A stretch of 9,793 nucleotides of DNA from Thermotogaceae bacterium (GTDB taxonomy: Bacteria; Thermotogota; Thermotogae; Thermotogales; Thermotogaceae): assembly GCA_027038385.1 (NCBI GenBank), contig JALVXE010000124.1:1-9793 (forward strand). Direction: 5' to 3'. Made by a program: the position numbers and the translations under genes. The number at the start of each line of letters is the position of its first letter. Position 1 is the stretch's first letter. This document shows, piece after piece, positions 1 to 4,986 of this stretch. The notes below the pieces were generated by a model that made no database searches, was not told where the DNA came from, and saw only the letters and a list, made by a program, of their open reading frames with translations.

Positions 1-691
1 ATCCCCTATCGTAGTAATTCGGTATGGCCTTCTCCTCGAGGAACGCTCCCTTTTCGTGTTTGACTATTTCGAAGGCTCCAGCTACGGGCTCCTTAGCGGC
101 CCACTTCTCGTCGTACAAGTACTGGAGCGGGTTCTTCTGCTTGAGAGCTTCGTTCACTATCGGTTCCCAATACTTCTTCTGAACGATCGGTCCCATGAGA
201 GCTCCGAACTCCACTTTGGCAAGCCCGAGCTTTTTGAAGTAGATCTTCACCGTGTAGTCGTCGACTTTGGAAGCGTGATCCACGAACTGCGGGTCGTAAG
301 AAGCAGCCCAGTTTCCACCGAGCCCGTAGTCCTTTATGAGTTTGAGGGCGGTGTTTATCGTAAAGACGACGTCATCTGCTGTGAACGGTGTCCCATCACT
401 CCACTTGATACCCTTCCTGAGCTTTATGGTATAGACGAAGAGCTTTCCTTCCTTGCTCTTCTTTGGCATGTCAGCTGCAAACGATGGTATGTAGTCAAAC
501 CTCTGATCTGAATAGGTGTAGAGGCTTCCCCACCTTCCGCCGAGCACGTAGCTGCTCCAGACGGTTGTACCAGGACCATAGTAGTTCCATATGTTCAGGG
601 TCTTTGGCTCCTCATAGAGAGCGTAATTCAAAGTTGCCGCGACGCTGAGAATCGCCAGAAGAATTAAAGTGGCACCTAAGAGTTTCTTCAT
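1..691 (-). CDS. ABC transporter substrate-binding protein, family 5 (SBP_bac_5), N-terminal part
   Basis: Exported binding protein that would capture a peptide or oligosaccharide outside the membrane and hand it to an ABC permease. 230 residues are visible; the family usually runs to 550-650, so about the first third is here and the gene leaves the window at base 1. Residues 1-20 form a signal peptide (MKKLL, then a hydrophobic stretch to about SVAA) with no lipobox cysteine, so the protein is probably released to the periplasm rather than lipid-anchored. Residues 86-114 carry the family 5 signature (YTIKLRKGIKWSDGTPFTAD, then DVVFTINT), and residues 203-230 (PVAGAFEIV...IPNYYDRG) match the usual 'G.F....PNY' segment. 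The ATG at 691 is preceded by an AAGGGGGG ribosome binding site 9 nt upstream. Family assignment is firm; the ligand (peptide or sugar, both known for Thermotogota proteins of this type) cannot be told. Permease genes, if linked, lie beyond the left edge. Confidence 0.93.
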   Translation of the reverse strand, partial: MKKLLGATLILLAILSVAATLNYALYEEPKTLNIWNYYGPGTTVWSSYVLGGRWGSLYTYSDQRFDYIPSFAADMPKKSKEGKLFVYTIKLRKGIKWSDGTPFTADDVVFTINTALKLIKDYGLGGNWAASYDPQFVDHASKVDDYTVKIYFKKLGLAKVEFGALMGPIVQKKYWEPIVNEALKQKNPLQYLYDEKWAAKEPVAGAFEIVKHEKGAFLEEKAIPNYYDRG

Positions 692-733
692 ACCTGATAT
701 CCCCCCTTTCTTGATATAGAAATCGGTAGTGAA

Positions 734-762
734 ATTCTATCACGTGACAAGGTAACGTGCAA
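734..762 (-). promoter_or_regulatory. Promoter of the substrate-binding protein gene
   Basis: Read on the minus strand, TTGCAC (757-762) and TAGAAT (734-739) are separated by exactly 17 bp. The -10 is preceded by TGA, which gives an extended -10 (TGnTAGAAT). Transcription would start near 727, leaving a leader of about 36 nt that contains the AAGGGGGG ribosome binding site. The match is 4/6 at -35 and 5/6 at -10, to the σA consensus. It is the best candidate found by eye upstream of this gene. Confidence 0.65.
741..759. promoter_or_regulatory. Candidate operator: imperfect palindrome in the promoter spacer
   Basis: CACGTGAC (741-748) and GTAACGTG (752-759) form an inverted repeat with one mismatch in 8, around a 3-bp centre. 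It fills most of the -35/-10 spacer of the substrate-binding protein promoter and touches the -35 box. A dimeric repressor bound here would block polymerase, as is common for sugar or peptide uptake genes. The regulator is unknown and no regulator gene is in the window. Confidence 0.4.
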
Positions 763-811
763 AAACGAAATTTGAATTTGATGGGCACGGTGTACTCTGT
801 ACAAGTTTGTT

Positions 812-1022
812 ATGAGGGAAAAAGCTTTGGAAATCTTTCGAAGGGTATTGGATGGTGATGCGGAGATATCCGGTGAAGACAGGGAGATTTCTACTATCCT
901 GTGGATGGGAGTGTGAGGTTTCACACCAGGCTTGATGAAAGAGCGACGAGGGAATTGTTGAAGGTGTGATGTTGGACTTTCTTTCCAACTTGTTGTATAC
1001 TCGCAGACGTGTTGGGGGATGA
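812..1022 (+). pseudogene. Possible decayed small gene (three short frames in series)
   Basis: Three consecutive plus-strand pieces read like protein. ATG 812 to TGA 914-916 gives MREKALEIFRRVLDGDAEIS and a little more, 34 residues in all. A second frame open from 877 to 969 gives DFYYPVDGSVRFHTRLDERA followed by TRELLKV. A third starts at ATG 969, overlapping the previous stop as TGATG, and gives MLDFLSNLLYTRRRVGG. Joining the first to the second needs a one-base shift near 880-890. There is no good ribosome binding site before 812, and I do not recognise a family. It may be the remnant of a gene lost when this locus was rearranged, or chance in AG-rich DNA. Confidence 0.22.
973..1001 (+). 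promoter_or_regulatory. Possible upstream promoter with an inverted repeat over its -35
   Basis: TGGACT (973-978; 4/6 match) and TATACT (996-1001; 5/6 match) lie 17 bp apart, which would start RNA near 1008. A perfect 6-bp inverted repeat, GTTGGA (971-976) and TCCAAC (984-989), covers the -35 and could be an operator or just a weak hairpin. The promoter would explain why a terminator stands at 1064-1092 on this strand although no intact plus-strand gene precedes it. The -35 is weak, so this is a tentative call. Confidence 0.35.
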
Positions 1023-1092
1023 ATCTTCCGAAGTCGGTACGGAGATTGCGGATAACGTGGACGCAGCGGAGTTTACTCCGTTGACTTTTTTT
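1008..1092 (+). ncRNA. Candidate short RNA ending at the first terminator
   Basis: If the promoter at 973-1001 works, the transcript is about 85 nt and has two hairpins. The first pairs AATC+TCCG (1022-1025, 1027-1030, with T1026 bulged) with CGGA+GATT (1040-1047). The second is the terminator stem at 1064-1083. There is no convincing open frame with a ribosome binding site inside it. It could be an independent small RNA or simply an aborted rpoBC leader. I recognise no known RNA family. Confidence 0.22.
1064..1092 (+). terminator. Intrinsic terminator T1 upstream of the rpoB promoter
   Basis: Arms CAGCGGAGT (1064-1072) and ACTCCGTTG (1075-1083) pair over 9 positions with one G-T wobble. The innermost T-A pair probably opens to give a TTTA loop. 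The stem is followed by AC and then seven T (1086-1092). This is a textbook Rho-independent terminator for plus-strand transcription. Its right arm supplies the TTG of the -35 box of the next promoter, and its T-run lies in that promoter's spacer. Confidence 0.7.
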
Positions 1093-1109
1093 GTGTTGTG
1101 TGATTTAAT
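1081..1109 (+). promoter_or_regulatory. Main rpoBC promoter (extended -10)
   Basis: TTGACT (1081-1086; 5/6) and TTTAAT (1104-1109; 5/6) are separated by exactly 17 bp, and TGA at 1101-1103 makes an extended -10 (TGnTTTAAT). It is the strongest σA-type promoter seen in the window. RNA would begin near 1116, giving an rpoB leader of about 80 nt. Because the usual upstream genes rplJL are absent, this is the likely main source of rpoBC mRNA. Confidence 0.75.
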
Positions 1110-1120
1110 ACATCGGAATT

Positions 1121-1159
1121 AAAAACTAACTCAAGGGGGAGTTTTTCCCCAGTTTTTTT
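1121..1159 (+). terminator. Terminator/attenuator T2 inside the rpoB leader
   Basis: GGGGA (1136-1140) pairs with TCCCC (1146-1150) around a GTTTT loop, followed by AG and seven T (1153-1159). This forms an intrinsic terminator about 20 nt after the predicted RNA start and 36 nt before the rpoB ATG. Two competing foldings exist: AAAAACT (1121-1127) can pair with AGTTTTT (1140-1146), and AACTC (1128-1132) can pair with GAGTT (1139-1143). Either would break the terminator stem. AGTTTTT occurs again at 1151-1157, so the A-rich segment could instead pair with the terminator tail. This fits an attenuator that only lets part of the polymerases through to rpoB. The hairpin and T-run are seen directly; the regulatory role is inferred. 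Confidence 0.55.
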
Positions 1160-1184
1160 GTTGCGAGATATAAATTTCCTCTAC

Positions 1185-1190
1185 GAGGTG
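1185..1190 (+). promoter_or_regulatory. Ribosome binding site of rpoB
   Basis: GAGGTG lies 5 nt before the ATG at 1196 and continues as GAGGTGAT, complementary to the end of 16S rRNA. It fixes the start used for rpoB. Confidence 0.85.
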
Positions 1191-1195
1191 ATAGG

Positions 1196-4100
1196 ATGAA
1201 GAAGGTAAAGAGCGGAAAGAGGGAGAGAGTCTCCTTCGCCAAGATAAGAGAACCCATTCCAGTCCCCGATTTGACACACATACAGAAATCCTCCTACCGA
1301 AAGTTCCTGGAAGAAGGTTTGCTCAAGGTTTTGCAGAAGTTCTCACCGATACAAACTGCAACTGCAAAGGAAAAGAAAGACAAAGGGTTCGTACTGGAAT
1401 TCACCAAGATCAGAGTGGACAAACCGCAGTTCGATCCGCTCGAATGCAGGCTGAAGGGTCTCACATACACAGTCCCGGTTTACGTCACGGCTAGGGTCAC
1501 AGACCTCAGAACTGGCGAAATGAAAGAAGAAGAAGCCTTCTTGGGATACATCCCTAACATGACCGACAGGGGAACCTTCGTGATAAACGGAGCGGAAAGA
1601 ACGGTCGTTTCCCAGATAATAGTGTCACCTGGTCTGTACTATCCGGACAACTACATAGACGATGAAGAGTACGGAGGATACTTTCTTCCAGCGAGGGGAG
1701 CGTGGCTTGAAGTTCTCTTGGATCCATTCGACGGAGTCCTCTACGCGTCGCTGGATGGAAAAAAGGTCAATTTCTTTCTCTTTCTCAAAGCGATCAAGTA
1801 CGGAACCGATGACGAAAGCATTTTCGATCTGTTCCCAACATGGCTTGACGCAAACGATACAGACAGCATTATGCTCCACGTCGGATCCATACTCTTAGAA
1901 GATGTCACCATAGACGGTGAAGTCGTAGCTCACAGGCTCTCCATACTGACCAAAGATCTCGCCGAAAAGATACTGAATTCAGATCTCGATAAAGTTAAGA
2001 TACTCCACCCGATAGCCCAGAACACGTTTGAGCAGATGGTGAAGAGCGTCTTCAAAAAGAAGGACGAAAGCGTGGAAATCGACGAGGTATTCGGAATAGG
2101 TGAGGTCACAGAGTTCGATGCTTACATAGAGATATTCAGAAAGCTCAGACCTGACGAGCTCCCGAGAATCAACGCAGCCAAGAGACACATCCACGACCTT
2201 TTCTTCTCGAGTGAGAGGTACGATCTATCTGAAGTTGGAAGGTACAAGGCGAACAAAAAGATGAGGGAGATATACAGAAAATACCTCGTTGAGATAGAGG
2301 GAAAGGATCCGGAAGAAGTCAAAAACGTTGAGTACGAAGAGACGAGTCTCACCCTCACGGTTATGGACATAATCTTGGCAGCGAGGCATCTCTTTGATTA
2401 CTTTGAAAACAGGTACATGAACGACTTCGAGGTTGATCAGTCCGATCTGAGAAAACTCATAAACATATTCTATGAAGAGTACCTATCGGATCATCAAACT
2501 GCTACGTACGATCTGAAAAAGTTCATGTCCTACATGAGGAAGAATCACAAAGTAGAAATGGACATAGCGGTCTTTGCGGGAATGAGATACCTAACCAACG
2601 TCAACAGAGAGGTAACCCCCATATCATTCGACACCAAGGACCATCTCGGAAACAAGAGGATAAGAACGGTTGGAGAGCTCATACTCAGAGAATTCGAAAG
2701 AACCTTCGCAAGAGCCCAAAAGGCGATGCAGGAAAGGTTATCACTCTACAACAACCTGGCTTCCGTGAACGTTCAGAGTTTGATAAACGTCAAGACGGTG
2801 ATAAGTACGGTCAATCAGTTCTTCGCCACGAACCAGCTCTCCCAGTTCATGGACCAGGTGAATCCACTCTCGGAGCTCACACACAAGAGAAGGATATCCG
2901 CTGTCGGACCTGGAGGATTGAGAAGAGAGTCAAAGGTCTTTGAAGCCAGGAACGTTCACTATTCACAGTACGGAAGGATGTGTCCAATCGAGACTCCAGA
3001 GGGCGCGAATATAGGCTTCATAACTTCTCTTGCGATATACGCGGATATAGACAAATACGGTTTTCTGGTAACACCTTACAGAAAAGTCGTGAACGGAAAA
3101 GTCACGGATGAGATAGTCTACCTGACGGCAGACGAAGAGGAGAAATACAACATAGCCACGGCAACCGCAAAGATAGACGAAGAAGGACGCTTGATAGAAG
3201 ACAGAGTCCTGGTGAGAAAAGCGGAAGATATAAGGTTTGTCCCTCCGAACGAGGTTCATCTGATGGATGTTTCCCCAAAGCAACCCTTCAGCGTTTCGGC
3301 TTCGCTCATACCGTTCCTTGAGCATGATGACGCTAGTAGGGCCCTGATGGGATCGAACATGCAGAGACAAGCCGTTCCGCTCATCAAATCCGAGGCTCCG
3401 CTCGTCGGGACGGGTATGGAAGCAGTCGCCGCTATGAACAGCGGATACGTCGTCCTCGCGAAACACGATGGAATAGTCAAAAAGGTTGATGCTAGGAGAA
3501 TAGTGATACACAGAACGGATGAAAACGGGAAAGAGATGTTCGACGAAAATGGGAATCCGGTATTAGATGAATACATTCTTTTGAAGTTCATAAGATCCAA
3601 CCAAGACACGATGATAAATCAACGTCCAATAGTCGATGAAGGAGAATTCGTCAAGGCGGGGGATCCAATAGCAGACGGTCCGGCCACGGATATGGGAGAA
3701 CTCGCACTTGGAAAGAACATATTGGTCGCTTTCATGCCTTGGGAAGGATACAACTACGAGGATGCTATCCTCGTCAGTGAGGAGCTCCTTGAGAAAGACA
3801 CGTTCACGTCGGTCCACATAGAAGTGTATGAAACCCAGGCTAGGGACACAAGGCTTGGACCCGAGGAGATCACGGCGGACATACCGAACGTTTCAAAAGA
3901 GCTCCTGAAGAACCTGGATGAGGACGGGATAATAAGGATAGGAGCCTACGTCGTCTCGGTTTACGGAGGATCGCAAGCCATATTGGTGGGAAAGGTCACA
4001 CCGAAAGGTGAGAGCGATACCACACCGGAGGAGAAGATTATAAGATCGGTCTTTGGAGAAAGGGGGAAGGACGTAAAAGACACGTCTCTCAAGCTTCCAC

Positions 4101-4966
4101 ACGGTATAGAGGGAAGAGTGATAAGGGTTGATGTCTTTGAAAAGGGAGAATCACAAGATCTCGGACCTGGCGTGCTGAAGCTCGTGAGGGTCTACGTCGC
4201 TTCTAAAAAGACGTTGGAAGCTGGGGATAAGCTCGCTGGAAGACACGGAAACAAAGGTGTGGTTTCGAAGGTTCTTCCAAAGGAGGACATGCCGTTCCTT
4301 CCAGACGGAACACCGGTACAGATGGTTCTCAACCCATTGGGAATCCCGTCACGAATGAATGTCGGACAGATACTCGAGTCACAGCTCGGATGGCTCGCCA
4401 AACTCACCGGGAATTGGTACACGACCCCGATATTCGATGGAGCCAAGGAAGAGGACATACTCCCGGCGCTTTACGAAGCCAGGAAGAAGTACGGTCTCCA
4501 CTATGGAGACAACCCAGATGATCCATCTGGAAAGGTCATACTCAGGGATGGAAGAACCGGGGAGCCGTTTGACAATCCCGCTGTAGTAGGGTACATGTAC
4601 GTCATGAAGCTCGTTCACATAGCCAAGGACAAGATCCACGCAAGATCGATAGGTCCTTATTCCTTAATACACCAGCAGCCGCTTGGTGGAAAATCACATT
4701 TCGGTGGTCAGAGGCTCGGAGAGATGGAAGTCTGGGCACTCGAAGCTTACGGAGCGGCACACACCTTAGCTGAGATGCTCACGATAAAGAGCGACGACAT
4801 AAAAGGAAGGACGGAAGCCTACAAGGCGATCCTCAAGGGAAGAGATATCCCTGAACCCGGAATACCGGAGTCGTTCAGGGTTTTGATAAAAGAGCTCAGA
4901 GGTCTCGCACTCGATGTGAGACTCTACGATGAGAATGGGAATGAAATCGATATCGACAAGTATTGA
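1196..4966 (+). CDS. rpoB: DNA-directed RNA polymerase subunit beta
   Basis: Second-largest catalytic subunit of the cytoplasmic RNA polymerase core (α2ββ'ω). It is complete at 1256 residues, close to the roughly 1263 I recall for Thermotoga maritima and shorter than E. coli (1342), because the E. coli-type lineage insertions in the lobe and flap are missing. In order: protrusion (RGTFVINGAERTVVSQ, 125-140, with R135 equal to E. coli R143); lobe ending in ERYDLSEVGRYK; rifampicin/fork region (QLSQFMDQ, 547-554, to CPIETPEGANIG); NYEDAI with E855/D856 (E. coli E813/D814); flap (about 870-1000); GDKLAGRHGNKG with active-site lysines K1012 and K1020 (E. coli K1065/K1073); and the C-terminal clamp (GEMEVWALEAYGAA, 1175-1188). 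In the rifampicin pocket, N546 and V570 replace E. coli S509 and L533, while D553, H563, R566 and S568 are kept. It has its own promoter and attenuator-like leader and is followed by rpoC after 20 nt. No intein or frameshift is seen. Confidence 0.99.
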   Translation: MKKVKSGKRERVSFAKIREPIPVPDLTHIQKSSYRKFLEEGLLKVLQKFSPIQTATAKEKKDKGFVLEFTKIRVDKPQFDPLECRLKGLTYTVPVYVTARVTDLRTGEMKEEEAFLGYIPNMTDRGTFVINGAERTVVSQIIVSPGLYYPDNYIDDEEYGGYFLPARGAWLEVLLDPFDGVLYASLDGKKVNFFLFLKAIKYGTDDESIFDLFPTWLDANDTDSIMLHVGSILLEDVTIDGEVVAHRLSILTKDLAEKILNSDLDKVKILHPIAQNTFEQMVKSVFKKKDESVEIDEVFGIGEVTEFDAYIEIFRKLRPDELPRINAAKRHIHDLFFSSERYDLSEVGRYKANKKMREIYRKYLVEIEGKDPEEVKNVEYEETSLTLTVMDIILAARHLFDYFENRYMNDFEVDQSDLRKLINIFYEEYLSDHQTATYDLKKFMSYMRKNHKVEMDIAVFAGMRYLTNVNREVTPISFDTKDHLGNKRIRTVGELILREFERTFARAQKAMQERLSLYNNLASVNVQSLINVKTVISTVNQFFATNQLSQFMDQVNPLSELTHKRRISAVGPGGLRRESKVFEARNVHYSQYGRMCPIETPEGANIGFITSLAIYADIDKYGFLVTPYRKVVNGKVTDEIVYLTADEEEKYNIATATAKIDEEGRLIEDRVLVRKAEDIRFVPPNEVHLMDVSPKQPFSVSASLIPFLEHDDASRALMGSNMQRQAVPLIKSEAPLVGTGMEAVAAMNSGYVVLAKHDGIVKKVDARRIVIHRTDENGKEMFDENGNPVLDEYILLKFIRSNQDTMINQRPIVDEGEFVKAGDPIADGPATDMGELALGKNILVAFMPWEGYNYEDAILVSEELLEKDTFTSVHIEVYETQARDTRLGPEEITADIPNVSKELLKNLDEDGIIRIGAYVVSVYGGSQAILVGKVTPKGESDTTPEEKIIRSVFGERGKDVKDTSLKLPHGIEGRVIRVDVFEKGESQDLGPGVLKLVRVYVASKKTLEAGDKLAGRHGNKGVVSKVLPKEDMPFLPDGTPVQMVLNPLGIPSRMNVGQILESQLGWLAKLTGNWYTTPIFDGAKEEDILPALYEARKKYGLHYGDNPDDPSGKVILRDGRTGEPFDNPAVVGYMYVMKLVHIAKDKIHARSIGPYSLIHQQPLGGKSHFGGQRLGEMEVWALEAYGAAHTLAEMLTIKSDDIKGRTEAYKAILKGRDIPEPGIPESFRVLIKELRGLALDVRLYDENGNEIDIDKY

Positions 4967-4973
4967 ATATCCC

Positions 4974-4980
4974 GAGGAGG
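4974..4980 (+). promoter_or_regulatory. rpoB-rpoC junction and ribosome binding site of rpoC
   Basis: The gap between the rpoB stop (4964-4966) and the rpoC ATG (4987) is 20 nt. It contains GAGGAGG, 6 nt before the ATG. There is no room for a terminator or separate promoter, so the two genes share one mRNA. The strong site would let β' be made at a rate matching β. Confidence 0.85.
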
Positions 4981-4986
4981 GATAGC

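Larger units (their letters stand above)
692..1195. other. Divergent intergenic region between the transporter gene and rpoB
   Basis: 504 bp with no intact gene on either strand. Minus-strand open frames here (for example 740-988 and 688-924) have serine/proline-rich translations without family character and look like chance. The left end (692-762) is the promoter and leader of the minus-strand gene. The middle (about 812-1022) has short plus-strand stretches that read like coding sequence but change frame. The right part (973-1195) holds the signals for rpoBC. No tRNA, rRNA or long repeat was recognised. The rplJ/rplL genes that usually precede rpoB are not here. Confidence 0.8.

Noticed and set aside
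56..648. Plus-strand open frames of 151 and 61 codons
   Set aside because: They lie opposite the substrate-binding protein gene, which has a signal peptide, a family signature and a ribosome binding site; the plus-strand products resemble no family.
740..747. TCACGTGA palindrome as a separate regulatory box
   Set aside because: It is part of the larger 19-bp inverted repeat already listed; eight bases alone can arise by chance.
688..988. Two overlapping minus-strand open frames in the intergenic gap
   Set aside because: Low-complexity serine/proline/histidine-rich translations without ribosome binding sites; they also run across the transporter promoter.
1000..1122. Open frame reading LADVLGDESSEVGTEIADNV and onward, up to TAA at 1120-1122
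   Set aside because: It has no start with a ribosome binding site, and it runs through the terminator stem, T-run and promoter, so it is more likely non-coding.
692..1195. CRISPR repeats, tRNA genes, insertion sequence ends
   Set aside because: I looked for spaced direct repeats, cloverleaf-like arms with a CCA end, and terminal inverted repeats, and found none.
2963..3511. Minus-strand open frame of 182 codons inside rpoB
   Set aside because: Antisense shadow of a highly conserved part of rpoB; no family character.
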